Part shown: positions 41,676 through 52,106 of the stretch, piece after piece | Layout: each line of letters starts with the position of its first letter | Position numbering within the stretch: position 1 is the stretch's first letter | From: Acidobacteriaceae bacterium | GTDB taxonomy: Bacteria; Acidobacteriota; Terriglobia; Bryobacterales; Bryobacteraceae | Length of the DNA: 64,000 nt | Direction of reading: 5' to 3' | Assembly: GCA_019233755.1 (NCBI GenBank) | Contig: JAFAMD010000025.1 | Coordinates: 143,074 to 207,073 of the forward strand | Position numbers and translations under genes: made by a program | Notes under the pieces: generated by a model | What the model was told of the DNA's origin: nothing | The model's input: the letters and a program-made list of their open reading frames with translations, nothing else | Database searches by the model: none

Positions 41676-44336
41676 TTGAGTCCGCAGCGTTGGCGGCAAA
41701 TCGAGGAGCTGTACCACTCTGCGCATGAGTCCGGCGAGGCAGCTCTCGCCGGCGCGGATCCTGAGATTCGGGGGGAAGTTGAAAAGCTCCTGGCGCAGGA
41801 CTCGGATACCGGCGACAAGCTGCTGGATCAGCGCGCCGCAGACTTGATCGCGGGCTTCCCTGATGCGGAAGTAGCACCGGGAACCAGGCTGGGTCCGTAC
41901 AAAATAGAAGCGCCGCTCGGTCATGGCGGCATGGGCCAAGTATTCCGCGCCACAGATACGCGCCTGGGACGGCCGGTTGCAATCAAGATCTCCAAAGAGA
42001 GATTCATGGCCCGCTTCGAACACGAGTCGCGTCTCATCGCAGCGATAAACCATCCTCACGTTTGCACATTGCACGACGTAGGCCCCAACTACCTGGTCAT
42101 GGAGCTGGTAGAAGGCGAAACGCTGGCTGCGCGCTTGAAGCGCGGCAGACTATCGATTGGCCAGACCATTCGATTCGGATCGCAAACCGCGGAGGCATTG
42201 TGGGTGGCCCACGCGAAGGGTATCGTGCATCGCGATCTGAAGCCCGCCAACATCATGCTCACCAAGTCAGGAGTAAAGGTGCTGGACTTCGGAATCGCCA
42301 AGTCGGCGGTAGATCCGGACGTCAACGCGAACATCGGCATGCTGGGCACCCCCGCGTATATGGCTCCGGAACAGTTGGAAGGAAAAGAGGCAGACGCACG
42401 GACGGATATCTACTCTCTGGGATTGGTGTTATCGGAGATGCTGACCGGCAAGCGTTCCGATCACCCCGAGGATTTGCCGCCCGCTCTCGACCGCGTGATA
42501 AAGAGGTGCCTGGAAACAGACCCGGACGATCGTTGGCAATCCGCGCGAGACCTGAAATGGGAGTTGGAGTCGAGCGCACAGGCCCCCGCGGCTGTTTCGT
42601 CACGCTTCCGGAACACCCTACTCGCGGGCGCGCTGGTACTCGCCACACTGCTATTGGCGGCGCTTGCGTTTTTGCACTTTGCGGCCGAGTTTCCGTCGCA
42701 GCAAGTCGTGCGGATGAACGTCTTACTGCCCGAGAAGTCACGCGTCCTGTCGCTCGCGGTTTCTCCCGACGGGCGCGCGATCGCCATGGTTCTGGTCAAG
42801 GGCGGAAAACAGCAGATCTGGGTTCGGACACTCAATGCGCTCGAACCCGCCCCGTTGGTTGGAACCGATGACGCGGCAGATCCGTTCTGGTCTCCAGATA
42901 GCCGGTTCATCGCTTTCTTTGCCGATGCCAGGCTGAAGAAGATCGATCGTTGGGGAGGGCCGGTGCAAACGCTCTGCGATGCGCTCGGAGTCTTGGGGGG
43001 GACGTGGAATCGCCAGGGCGATATCTTGATTGGCGGCTTGACTCGGGTGCAAAGAGTTCCTGAGGCGGGTGGAGCGGTGTCGGATCTTCCAGGGCATACG
43101 GCCGTCACCGAGACTTATCCCTTTTTCCTGCCCGATGGACGCCACTATGTAGCCACACGCGATGCCTACGCGAGCCCGAGACAAGCCGGAGTGTGGCTAA
43201 GCTCGATGGACTCGCCGGAGGCACGGCGAATCCTGCCAGATGTTTCCAATGCCGAAGTCGTAGAATCGCCCGGCGGCCGCATGGGCGCCGTCTTGTTCAC
43301 GCGCGCCGGTACCCTGATGGCCTTGCCCTTTGATATGAAGCGGCTGGAAGCGGCAGGCGATGCGTTCCCGGTGGCGCAAGGAATCGCGGCCACAAACGCC
43401 CGCTGGTTGGCCACGGCCTCCCAAAAAGGCGTTCTTGCGTATGTCTCAGGCCAGCGCGGCGGGTGGCGCTATATTTGGCGGGACCGGCGAGGCAGCAACC
43501 TGGGCGCTGCCGGTGATGCGGGAGCAGACGAGGCTAACGCGGGTGTGAACGGTGTGGTGATGATTTCCCCGGATGGAAAGCAGCTCGCCGACGATCGTGA
43601 TGGGGAGATTTGGCTGGTCGAACTCGGAAGCGGAGTTGCCACCCGGCTGACCTTCGGCGGGGGCATGAATCCGGTCTGGTCGCCCGATGGCCGGTACGTC
43701 GCGTACAACAAAGGGCGTGGCATTCATCGGAAGCTTGCGAACGGAGCGGGCGCCGAAGAGCTTCTGCTCCGGACAAACGGCCTGGCATTTCCGAAGAGCT
43801 GGTCGCCGGATGGACGATTCCTCATTTATGCGCAAGTCAATCCTGGAATCGGGGCGGATTTGCTCGCGATTCCAGTACAAGCCGATCCACATCCATTGGC
43901 GCTGGCCCAGACTCCGGCCAATGAGGACCAGGGGCAGTTTTCTCCCGATGGGCATTGGGTCGCCTACACCTCGAACGAGTCTGGCCTGAGCGAGATTTAT
44001 GTGATTCCGTTCCCGCCGACCTCGAGCGGTGGCAAATGGATGGTGTCCAGGGGCGGCGGTGTACAGCCACGCTGGCGGCGCGACGGCAAGGAGCTGTTCT
44101 ATATTTCGCCGGACTCGAGAATGATGGCGGTGGATGTCAGCACCTTGCCCACGTTCCACGCCGGCAGCCCGCAGCCTCTGTTCCAGACGGAAATCGTGGA
44201 TACCGGAATTCGCACAGGCCCAATGAGCTGGGATATCGCCCCCGACGGTAACCGATTCCTGATCATCAGCGCGAATTCCGGCGATGCATCGTCTCTAAAC
44301 GTAGTTCTGAACTGGCGGCCCGGACAGCAAAAATGA
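41676..44336 (+). CDS. Membrane Ser/Thr protein kinase with TolB/WD40-type propeller
   Basis: 886 residues from TTG 41676 (SPQRWRQIEELYHSA), chosen because gcgagg lies at the right distance; the frame is also open from TTG 41652 without such a site. An N-terminal helical module of about 70 residues is typical of ECF-associated acidobacterial kinases. Kinase about 75-310: LGHGGMGQVFRATD, AIKISK, HRDLKPANIM, DFGIAKS, MAPEQLEGKEADARTDIYSL. A TM helix (LLAGALVLATLLLAALAFLH) leads to TolB-like blades (WSPDSRFIAFF, SPDGKQLADD, WSPDGRFLIYA). It is divergent from the ECF sigma gene, 191 bp away, and they likely form one signalling unit. Confidence 0.93.
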   Translation: MSPQRWRQIEELYHSAHESGEAALAGADPEIRGEVEKLLAQDSDTGDKLLDQRAADLIAGFPDAEVAPGTRLGPYKIEAPLGHGGMGQVFRATDTRLGRPVAIKISKERFMARFEHESRLIAAINHPHVCTLHDVGPNYLVMELVEGETLAARLKRGRLSIGQTIRFGSQTAEALWVAHAKGIVHRDLKPANIMLTKSGVKVLDFGIAKSAVDPDVNANIGMLGTPAYMAPEQLEGKEADARTDIYSLGLVLSEMLTGKRSDHPEDLPPALDRVIKRCLETDPDDRWQSARDLKWELESSAQAPAAVSSRFRNTLLAGALVLATLLLAALAFLHFAAEFPSQQVVRMNVLLPEKSRVLSLAVSPDGRAIAMVLVKGGKQQIWVRTLNALEPAPLVGTDDAADPFWSPDSRFIAFFADARLKKIDRWGGPVQTLCDALGVLGGTWNRQGDILIGGLTRVQRVPEAGGAVSDLPGHTAVTETYPFFLPDGRHYVATRDAYASPRQAGVWLSSMDSPEARRILPDVSNAEVVESPGGRMGAVLFTRAGTLMALPFDMKRLEAAGDAFPVAQGIAATNARWLATASQKGVLAYVSGQRGGWRYIWRDRRGSNLGAAGDAGADEANAGVNGVVMISPDGKQLADDRDGEIWLVELGSGVATRLTFGGGMNPVWSPDGRYVAYNKGRGIHRKLANGAGAEELLLRTNGLAFPKSWSPDGRFLIYAQVNPGIGADLLAIPVQADPHPLALAQTPANEDQGQFSPDGHWVAYTSNESGLSEIYVIPFPPTSSGGKWMVSRGGGVQPRWRRDGKELFYISPDSRMMAVDVSTLPTFHAGSPQPLFQTEIVDTGIRTGPMSWDIAPDGNRFLIISANSGDASSLNVVLNWRPGQQK

Positions 44337-44468
44337 GCCTCGACCAGGCAGTCGGCTCATTGGACACATTATGTGTGCTGGCAGCGTGAAGGTCGCGGCT
44401 GGGACGAGATGAACGGTGAGTGCGCATAGCAGCGAGGCGTTGATACCATTCTTGTGAAGGAAAGCACT

Positions 44469-44957
44469 ATGAAAGCTGCAAAGCAGGGCACGGAAAAGTC
44501 CCGCAAGAGCACTACGGCGGCCGGAAAGAAGCCCGCGCGATTCACGGACGAGGAACTGGCCGCGATGAGGGAGCATATCCAAGAGATGAAGGCGGACGCG
44601 AGCGGCGGGCGGCGTGCGGACAAGGTGGAGGGAGAAAGCGCCGTGCTCGCGAAGATCGCCGCACTACCGCAGCCGGATCGTGCCATGGCCGAGCGGCTGC
44701 ATGCGATCATCAAAGCCAACGCGCCAACCCTCTCGCCGAAAACCTGGTACGGAATGCCCGCCTATGCCAAGGACGGCAATGTGGTCTGCTTCTTCCAAAG
44801 TGCACAGAAGTTCAAGACGAGGTACGCGACGCTCGGCTTCAGCGATAAAGCGAACCTGGATGAAGGCCACATGTGGTCGACCGCCTTCGCGCTAAAGGAG
44901 CTGACCGCGGCCGCAGAGGCAAAGATCGTGGCACTCGTGAAGAGAGCGGTGAGTTGA
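44469..44957 (+). CDS. DUF1801/YdhG-like protein
   Basis: 162 residues from ATG 44469, with gaagga upstream; a GTG 15 bases earlier overlaps that site. A Lys-rich N-terminus of about 60 residues precedes the DUF1801 core: [60 protein letters not shown]. The family includes small proteins such as YdhG/frataxin-like iron chaperones, but the general role is not known. It stands alone between the kinase and the VOC gene. Confidence 0.8.
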   Translation: MKAAKQGTEKSRKSTTAAGKKPARFTDEELAAMREHIQEMKADASGGRRADKVEGESAVLAKIAALPQPDRAMAERLHAIIKANAPTLSPKTWYGMPAYAKDGNVVCFFQSAQKFKTRYATLGFSDKANLDEGHMWSTAFALKELTAAAEAKIVALVKRAVS

Positions 44958-45050
44958 GGATTCAATCGGCGCGGGTCGCCAGGGTTGTACTTCGCACGTC
45001 GAAGTCTACGAACTGAGGCACGCTACCCAGGCGCCGCGTGGTGACGTGGT

Positions 45051-45659
45051 TCAGAAGCGTGTGCGCGGATCGAACGGCTTTTCGGGAGCGAACTCTCCGG
45101 CAACAGCACGTTCGTGGAGGTCCCAAGGTGAAGCGCCCGCCTTGCGCGCCGCGACCATCTTGTTCGGATCGACATGGGCAACATTTGGACATGAACCTCT
45201 GATGCGCTCCGTCGCCGTCCACGCGTTGCCATAGTTGTTAACATTAATCTCGACCATGTTCTGGTCAGGGTCCTGGTAATAGAAGGACGTGCCCACGTCA
45301 TGGTCGGCGGCCCACACCGGCAGGATGCCTAGGCGCTTGAGCCGAACATAGGTGCCCAGCAGATCGTCGAGTGTCGCGTATTCGAAAGCGATGTGCTGGA
45401 GCCCCGTGTGGCGGCGTTTCTCGGCATCGACGACGGCTCCGCACATTTCAAAGAAAACGATGCGATGATCCATCTCATCGTTGCTGACAAATGCCAGGGC
45501 CGAAAACGGGGGCCCGTTCTGCGCTGCAGATGACGCCTCCGAACGATGATTGATCGTCATGCCGAGTACATTGCGGTACCACTCGACCATGGCGTCTACG
45601 TTGGCTGTGGTCAACCCGAAGTGATGCAGCTTCGGATGAATGATGATGTCGGTATTCAT
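45051..45659 (-). CDS. VOC-family (glyoxalase/extradiol dioxygenase-like) protein
   Basis: 202 residues from ATG 45659 with an aggaga Shine-Dalgarno; the longer open frame to 45890 overlaps the divergent MarR gene and is rejected. The VOC fold: KLHHFGLTTANVDAMVEWYR, LQHIAFEYATLDDLL, SFYYQDPDQNMVEINVNNYG, with His at the first-strand position and Glu at the last-strand position as metal ligands. It resembles catechol-2,3-dioxygenase-like enzymes. Divergence from a MarR repressor gene with a palindrome between them suggests induction by an aromatic or toxic compound. Confidence 0.85.
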   Translation of the reverse strand: MNTDIIIHPKLHHFGLTTANVDAMVEWYRNVLGMTINHRSEASSAAQNGPPFSALAFVSNDEMDHRIVFFEMCGAVVDAEKRRHTGLQHIAFEYATLDDLLGTYVRLKRLGILPVWAADHDVGTSFYYQDPDQNMVEINVNNYGNAWTATERIRGSCPNVAHVDPNKMVAARKAGASPWDLHERAVAGEFAPEKPFDPRTRF

Positions 45660-45707
45660 TGAATTCTCCTTTCGATCGGGGATCTTACGATATATTTGAC
45701 GAATACA

Positions 45708-45722
45708 GCATCTTAAAGATGC
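45708..45722. promoter_or_regulatory. Perfect palindrome between VOC and MarR genes, probable MarR operator
   Basis: GCATCTT-A-AAGATGC is a perfect 7-1-7 inverted repeat in the 94-bp divergent intergenic region. The size and AT-rich core fit MarR-family operators. It lies 31 bp before the MarR start and 48 bp before the VOC start. Confidence 0.6.
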
Positions 45723-45753
45723 AGTTATTTTGACCCAGAAAAGCAGGCATCGT

Positions 45754-46254
45754 ATGCCGGATGGAAAGCCCACCAAGAACATGAAGAGATCTGAACTGCT
45801 GCGAAGGCTGTCTGACCTCGCCAGGAAGTTCAGTATGCAGACGGTCTTTCTGCAGCAGGCGATCGCGCAGACCGTCGCGCTGAACGCCACCGATACCCGG
45901 TGTTTGGATCTGATCCATTCTCATCCGAACGGCGTGCTCACGGCTGGACGACTCTCCGACTTGACCGGCCTGACCACCGGAGCGATCACGCACATCGTGG
46001 ATCGGCTCGAGAGGCAGGGCTTTGTGGAGCGTGTGCGCGACACCGAGGATCGGCGTAGAGTGTTCGTCCGAGTTCGGAGCGAGAGCCTCGCACCATTGCT
46101 GCCTAAATACAGAGCACTCGGCAAGGCATACGCGGGCCTAGTCGAGCACTACAGCAATAGTGAGCTGACGCTGATCCTGGACTATATGGAGAAGATGTCC
46201 CAGATGACGGAGCGATTCATGGCAGATATACTCGCGGCTCGCGGCGATGGTTGA
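45754..46254 (+). CDS. MarR-family transcriptional regulator
   Basis: 166 residues from ATG 45754; a TTG at 45730 and an ATG at 45781 are alternatives. The winged helix is clear: LDLIHSHPNGVLTAGRLSDL, TGLTTGAITHIVDRLERQG, FVERVRDTEDRRRVFVRV. Flanking helices form the dimer. The family represses neighbouring genes until a small ligand binds. The palindrome at 45708-45722 and the divergent VOC gene are the likely targets. Confidence 0.9.
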   Translation: MPDGKPTKNMKRSELLRRLSDLARKFSMQTVFLQQAIAQTVALNATDTRCLDLIHSHPNGVLTAGRLSDLTGLTTGAITHIVDRLERQGFVERVRDTEDRRRVFVRVRSESLAPLLPKYRALGKAYAGLVEHYSNSELTLILDYMEKMSQMTERFMADILAARGDG

Positions 46255-46369
46255 GACAGTATCAGGCTTCGTGCAGTCCTAGAGCGGCGCCACAAGGATG
46301 CAGTTCTGCCCGAGATTGAAGGGCTGGTCGCCCGGGAGTCATCCGCGTCGCAAAAAATTCAGGACAAGA

Positions 46370-47365
46370 TTACTTTTCGTGGCGGGTCGGCACGTAGGCC
46401 GCACGAAATCTCAGGCGCACTCCCTTGTGCTGGTCCTTCGCAGAATCGGTCAGCTTCACATCGAGCTTGTGTCGTTTACCATCGAGCGCTTCTGGCTTGA
46501 ATCCAAGCTGGTAGCGAAAATGAAGCTGCTGCAGGATTTTCTCTAAAGCCGCTGCGTACGTTTCGGGCGTGGCATCGAAGTATTCGCCGCCGGTCTGAGT
46601 CGCTATATAATGCGCAATTTCTTTCTGTTCGCCGGGTGCAAACCAAATATGCGGAGTCCGACGGTCTCTTATTCCGAAGGCGATGGCCGAGGTTTCTAAG
46701 AGTTCGCCAATGAAGTGATCGGCCTCCGATTTGTCCATGCTGCTGTAATCCCCATAAAGGAAAATCAGCACAGGCAGTGGTTCCGGTCTTGAGCCACGCG
46801 TCGTGTCAACGATGTGCTGCAGAGTCTGCTGAAGCGCCAGCTCGCCGGCCCTACCGTGGTCTTTTGTGTCAGGCCCGGGCACGAGGACTTGCTCTACGGC
46901 CGTGACTACCTCGTCCACGTTTTTTGTCGGCGGCAGGTCGAGTTTGGATTGACCATTGTCGCACCAATGAGCGACTGCCACCCTGTCCTGGTGATCCACG
47001 TATGTTAGAGCGGGCTGGAAACGACTGATTTGTCCTGTGAATAAGCCCGAACCTTTAGCCTCGTAGCCTCGCATGTTGCACTGCACGACAAACCACAGAA
47101 CGAGAGGCCGAGTTGTAAACTGTGCTCCGCTATCAAATGTCTTGATTGAAACTGGATGGCCATTGTCAAAGACCTGAAAATCGTCCCGCTTCAAGCTTTT
47201 GTCAGGAAGGCCATTCTTTAACGCGATCACATCAACCAGGACCAGATCGGATGATGTGTGGAATGTGGTCTCCGACGCTTGGTTGCCTGCTGGGCTTTCC
47301 TGAGCGACTCCTGCTACCACCGGAAACAATGACAGCACGAGTAGGGGAATCGCGAATGGCTTCAT
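46370..47365 (-). CDS. Secreted VWFA-related protein of acidobacterial type
   Basis: 331 residues with a signal peptide (AIPLLVLSLFPVVAGVAQ). The N-terminal block SSDLVLVDVIALKNGLPDKS, then LKRDDFQVFDNGHPVSIKTF is the signature of the VWFA-related acidobacterial domain (TIGR03436 type). The central part has a von Willebrand A-like fold but lacks a clear DxSxS metal site; WFVVQCNMRGYEAKGSG stands where it would be. The C-terminus reads ILQQLHFRYQLGFKP. These proteins are abundant in Acidobacteriota; the function is unknown. Confidence 0.88.
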   Translation of the reverse strand: MKPFAIPLLVLSLFPVVAGVAQESPAGNQASETTFHTSSDLVLVDVIALKNGLPDKSLKRDDFQVFDNGHPVSIKTFDSGAQFTTRPLVLWFVVQCNMRGYEAKGSGLFTGQISRFQPALTYVDHQDRVAVAHWCDNGQSKLDLPPTKNVDEVVTAVEQVLVPGPDTKDHGRAGELALQQTLQHIVDTTRGSRPEPLPVLIFLYGDYSSMDKSEADHFIGELLETSAIAFGIRDRRTPHIWFAPGEQKEIAHYIATQTGGEYFDATPETYAAALEKILQQLHFRYQLGFKPEALDGKRHKLDVKLTDSAKDQHKGVRLRFRAAYVPTRHEK

Positions 47366-47395
47366 GTTTGTCCACTTTCGCCTAGTCAGCCCAAG

Positions 47396-48304
47396 CTAGT
47401 AGTAAATAAGATAACGCCGCTCGATCATGCTGACCCGGGCATCGAGGTTCGGCGTAAGTACTTCGGTCACTCGCTCCGTCCAGTTGCCGTGTTCGTCATA
47501 GGTGTGGCGGGAACGTTCCGTCCAGGATCGAGCGATCGACTCGTCGGTTAACAGATTGCTCTGCTCAATGACCGTCTCAATGGGGTCGTCATGCGAGTTA
47601 TATCCGTATCGTCTCCGTTCGCCGATCAGATCCCCCCAGCGCATATCGGCCTCGATCCGCCGCCCCGACGCGTCATACCGATAAATATGTCTGAAATCCT
47701 CCCGGATACGTCCTCCGATCAATTCCCCTTCTTCGATAAGTCGCCCGTGCTCGTCGTACACAAAGGCGATCCGCCGGATCACGCGATCATCGGCATCATA
47801 GAGGACTTCACGAACAGCGCGTCCACTTGGGTCGAAGGATTTCATGATGCAAACGGTATCGGCCGACCAATGCAGGATTGCTGGTCCGCAAGCCGACGTG
47901 GTACGCCTCTGCTCATCCGTCAGAGGGGCTGGATAGGAGGTCTGCGTTTTTGTGCCATCGGGCCAATACTTAATTGACTCGGACACGCGCTGACGCCCTT
48001 GCGAGTGCTCTACGACACGCTCCAGACGCCCAAGCGCATCATACTTGTACACAAAGAGTTCTTGGGGAGCGCCTTCATTGCTAATGTGCTGCTTCTCGCG
48101 TTTCTGTCCCCGTTCGTCGTACTCGCAGCATATCGACCATTCGGAGCCGTCCGGATTGCGATGGCGGCGCTCTAAGAGGTCCCCATCTGGAGAAAACTCC
48201 TCTTCGATGTACATCACGCGGTGCCCGTCTGCGTACACGTACTCGCGTTCTGTGCGACATGTCCTCACGCGGCCGCGGCAATCAGCGTGCTCCCGATCTG
48301 TCAT
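47396..48304 (-). CDS. YD/RHS-repeat protein without signal peptide
   Basis: 302 residues made of YD-type repeats: YEYDERGQ-like units seen as CCEYDERGQKREKQ, YKYDALGRLERVVEH, FVYDEHGRLIEEG, YRYDASGRRIEAD, YGYNSHDDPIETV, HTYDEHGNWTERV. There is no export signal and no toxin tip, so it is a small cytoplasmic or unassisted YD protein. Related short YD proteins occur scattered in Acidobacteriota. 31 bp separate it from the VWFA gene start; they may be co-transcribed. Confidence 0.85.
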   Translation of the reverse strand: MTDREHADCRGRVRTCRTEREYVYADGHRVMYIEEEFSPDGDLLERRHRNPDGSEWSICCEYDERGQKREKQHISNEGAPQELFVYKYDALGRLERVVEHSQGRQRVSESIKYWPDGTKTQTSYPAPLTDEQRRTTSACGPAILHWSADTVCIMKSFDPSGRAVREVLYDADDRVIRRIAFVYDEHGRLIEEGELIGGRIREDFRHIYRYDASGRRIEADMRWGDLIGERRRYGYNSHDDPIETVIEQSNLLTDESIARSWTERSRHTYDEHGNWTERVTEVLTPNLDARVSMIERRYLIYY

Positions 48305-48372
48305 GGTTTCAGCATATTCTGTATCGAGCTTTCTTTTGTTGTGTTCCGAGCAGATGGTCGCTAGCGACGCAG

Positions 48373-49323
48373 CTAAGCAACATTAGTCGCCACAATTTTG
48401 CCGTCTCGCAGAGTTTTGATATCCCTTATTGGAGGTTGGCCGAAGAAGCGGCTGTACTCGCGGCTGAACTGGCTTACACTTTCATAACCGACTTCATACG
48501 CGGCATTTGTGGCATCAATACCATCCATCAGCATCCGCTGTCGCGCCGCCTGTAGCCTGAGCTGCTTTTGATATTGCAACGGGCTCATCGCCGTCAATGC
48601 GCGGAACTGATGATGCAGTGTCGACACGCCCATTCGTGCAACAGACGCGAGTTCCTCCATATGCAACGGCTTGTTGTAATTGGCCCTGAGCCAGGCGATG
48701 GCGCGCGCGGTCCTGTGGCTTAGATCGCCTCTTGTCGCGATTGCGCGGAGTCGCTCTCCCTGTGGAGTTCTAAGTATCCGGTAGATGATTTCACGCTGGA
48801 TCAAAGGGCTGAGGAACGGTACATCCTCGGGCGTGTCGAGAAGCTCGATGAGCCGGGCGCATGCGCTGAGCAATCCCATGGTCGTTTCACCGACGGCTAA
48901 TCCCCGCCGCTCGGAAGATCCCTCTGGTTGCGGCAGATCTTCACGGCTCAGGACGTCCTGCACTGCCGGCATGTCAAGCCGGAGGAGCATTGAGAGCAGC
49001 GGCACCTGTTCCGATGCCTCGACGATCTGGCTTTGAACAGGAACATCGATCGAGGATACAAGGAATGATGATCCGTCGCAAAGGTACTCAGTCCCGCCGA
49101 GATTTATCAGCTTGCGCCCCTGTACAAATACCGTGAGGCTTGGTTCGTATGTGGCGCGGTAGCAAGGACTGGGGGCCGTGCGCCGGAAAAGCAGCAAACC
49201 GGCGATCACGGTTGGATGCTCTCCTGCCGATGGCGCATGCGCAGCGATCTTGTGGGCCAGCGCTGTCCGCATCTCAGTCAGGGCCGGATTCGAAGTTCCG
49301 TGCTCTGTTTTGTGTCTCACCAT
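48373..49323 (-). CDS. AraC-family transcriptional regulator (AraC_N/YqhC-like)
   Basis: 316 residues. The N-terminal AraC_N domain is about 35-185 (YRATYEPSLTVFVQGRKLIN; FLVSSIDVPVQSQIVEAS). Two HTH motifs are at about 210-300: HMEELASVARMGVSTLHHQF and NAAYEVGYESVSQFSREYSR, then FFGQPPIRDI. YqhC-type regulators control aldo/keto and aldehyde reductases. The divergent plus-strand genes (49483 onward) include an aldo/keto reductase, which fits. Confidence 0.92.
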   Translation of the reverse strand: MVRHKTEHGTSNPALTEMRTALAHKIAAHAPSAGEHPTVIAGLLLFRRTAPSPCYRATYEPSLTVFVQGRKLINLGGTEYLCDGSSFLVSSIDVPVQSQIVEASEQVPLLSMLLRLDMPAVQDVLSREDLPQPEGSSERRGLAVGETTMGLLSACARLIELLDTPEDVPFLSPLIQREIIYRILRTPQGERLRAIATRGDLSHRTARAIAWLRANYNKPLHMEELASVARMGVSTLHHQFRALTAMSPLQYQKQLRLQAARQRMLMDGIDATNAAYEVGYESVSQFSREYSRFFGQPPIRDIKTLRDGKIVATNVA

Positions 49324-49482
49324 CTACCTGAATTCCGTTCTTCCCCAGCGTAGCGCCGGAATTCTCCTTGCGTGCACGAAATCTGCTCTTCAAGCAGGAT
49401 CAGGCAAAGAATCGGCAGGATCGGGAAAGCGTTCGCGAGCGTTTTGCCGCTAGTTTTGGAATGGAGAGGGACGAGGAAGCGA

Positions 49483-49944
49483 GTGAAGAGCGCGGTTGCG
49501 ATTTGCCTGGTTTTGCTGACTACTGGTATTGCTGCCGGGCAGGATCGCGGGACCCAGGACATCCGGGACAGGTTCGCCGGAGCGTGGCGGCTCGCCTCGC
49601 TCGAACAGCCGGGCAGCGATGGAAGAATGCACAGGATCGATTGTTGTGGAATGTTTGTCTTCACGCCCGATGGCCACGCCGCTGTGCAGGTAATGGAGCG
49701 CACTCCGCAAACGCAAGCCGCTGCCGGGCCTACGCAGTATTCCCAAGGCGGCTATGAGGCCTCCTGGGGCACGTACAGCGTTGACGAACACGCGCATACG
49801 TTCACGTTTCACATTGAAGGCGCGTTGGTGCGATCGCTCATTGGAAAAGATCTGCCGCGTGCATACGAGTTCTCGGGAAAACAACTCATCGTGAAATCAA
49901 CTCGCTCGGATGAGCATTGGCGAGTTGCGTGGGAGCGTTACTGA
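49483..49944 (+). CDS. Secreted lipocalin-like protein
   Basis: 153 residues from GTG 49483, with gaggaag upstream; the frame is open from 49372 but the added part has no signal-like order. Signal peptide: VKSAVAICLVLLTTGIAAGQ. The mature part fits the lipocalin-like fold (PF13924 type): FAGAWRLASLEQPGSDGR, GMFVFTPDGHAAVQVM, ASWGTYSVDEHAHTFTFHIE. It may bind a small hydrophobic compound. It is the first gene of a plus-strand run with the aldo/keto reductase, 15 bp later. Confidence 0.8.
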   Translation: MKSAVAICLVLLTTGIAAGQDRGTQDIRDRFAGAWRLASLEQPGSDGRMHRIDCCGMFVFTPDGHAAVQVMERTPQTQAAAGPTQYSQGGYEASWGTYSVDEHAHTFTFHIEGALVRSLIGKDLPRAYEFSGKQLIVKSTRSDEHWRVAWERY

Positions 49945-50955
<1,011 letters not shown>

Positions 50956-50983
50956 TTAGCAAGAGAAGTATGAGGACACCGCG

Positions 50984-51370
50984 ATGAGCGCATGGTCAAT
51001 GGACGAGCTACGGAAGATTGCAGAGACGGATGACCTCCACATCTCACCGTTTCGTGAGGACGGAAAGACGTATGGAACGCCGACCTGGATCTGGTCCGTA
51101 GTGGTGGACGACGAGCTTTATGTCCGTGCTTATAACGGGACGAGTTCCCGTTGGTATCAGGCCGCATTACGTCAGAAAGCAGGCCGGATCACGGCAGCCG
51201 GAATAACGAAGGAAGTCGCCTTCGAGCGCGCGGACGGCGCAGTGAATCATCGGATTGATGAGGCATACCGGGCGAAGTACAAGAACGACCCGTATCTCAA
51301 CCCGATGATCGGGAATCAGGCGCGCGCGGCGACAGTTAAGGTGACGCCGCGCGGGACCGGCTCACGGTGA
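50984..51370 (+). CDS. DUF2255 family protein
   Basis: 128 residues. The core SMDELRKIAETDDLHISPFR, then PTWIWSVVVDDELYVRAYNG and SSRWYQAALRQKAGRI fits DUF2255, related in size and pattern to flavin-binding split-barrel nitroreductase-like proteins. No catalytic role is known. It is 28 bp downstream of the aldo/keto reductase and 49 bp upstream of the CMD gene, in the same operon. Confidence 0.85.
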   Translation: MSAWSMDELRKIAETDDLHISPFREDGKTYGTPTWIWSVVVDDELYVRAYNGTSSRWYQAALRQKAGRITAAGITKEVAFERADGAVNHRIDEAYRAKYKNDPYLNPMIGNQARAATVKVTPRGTGSR

Positions 51371-51419
51371 CTCGTGGGCTCAAGGTAACCACACGACAGA
51401 ACAGAGGAAAGCGAAACCG

Positions 51420-52106
51420 ATGCAGACACTAAGTGACAGCAGAATCGTGGCTCCTGCGCTTGAGAAATACGCGGAAGGGCCTGTTGCCGAGCTGTGGAAA
51501 CGCCCTGGGCTTACGTCCCGAGATCGCAGCATTGTTACCGTCGCAGCTTTGATTGCGCGGAACCAGACGATCGAGATGGCCTACTACATCGACCGGGCGC
51601 TCGATAACCGTGTTCAACCCCGCGAGATTTCCGAGATCATCACACATCTCGCGTCTTACTCCGGCTGGGCAATCGCCATGTCGGCCGTGTCCATCGCGAA
51701 AACTGTTTTCGCCCAGCGTCAGATCGGAGCCGATCAGCTCCCTGCCGCTTCGCCCACGCTTCTTCCGCTCAATCAGGATACCGAACAGAAACGCGCAGCG
51801 AGCGTTGAACAGCAGTTCGGCAAGGTCGCTCCCGGGATCGTGCAGTACACCACTGATGTTCTGTTCCGTGATCTTTGGCTCCGCCCTGACCTTGCTCCTC
51901 GCGATCGAAGTTTGGTGACCGTCAGCGCGCTGATTGCCTCCGGCCAAGCCGCACAGATTCCCTACCATCTCAACAGAGCGATGGATAACGGACTTACTCA
52001 GACGGAGGCGGCAGAGGTCATCACCCACTTAGCGTTCTATGCCGGGTGGCCGAACGCGTTTTCGGCCCTACCGATTGCAAAGGACGTTTTCGACAAACGG
52101 GCTTAG
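51420..52106 (+). CDS. Double carboxymuconolactone-decarboxylase-family protein
   Basis: 228 residues, with two CMD/AhpD-like domains. The first, about 20-105: LWKRPGLTSRDRSIVTVAAL, then REISEIITHLASYSGWAIAM. The second, about 135-225: LWLRPDLAPRDRSLVTVSAL, then TEAAEVITHLAFYAGWPNAF. The CxxC of AhpD-type peroxidases is absent. It belongs to the aldo/keto reductase run. In similar operons a cupin protein often follows; here only a broken cupin remnant is found (53357). Confidence 0.92.
   Translation: MQTLSDSRIVAPALEKYAEGPVAELWKRPGLTSRDRSIVTVAALIARNQTIEMAYYIDRALDNRVQPREISEIITHLASYSGWAIAMSAVSIAKTVFAQRQIGADQLPAASPTLLPLNQDTEQKRAASVEQQFGKVAPGIVQYTTDVLFRDLWLRPDLAPRDRSLVTVSALIASGQAAQIPYHLNRAMDNGLTQTEAAEVITHLAFYAGWPNAFSALPIAKDVFDKRA

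Noticed and set aside
45660..45890. Upstream extension of the VOC gene frame
   Set aside because: It overlaps the divergent MarR gene and the operator-like palindrome, and the ATG at 45659 has an excellent ribosome site.
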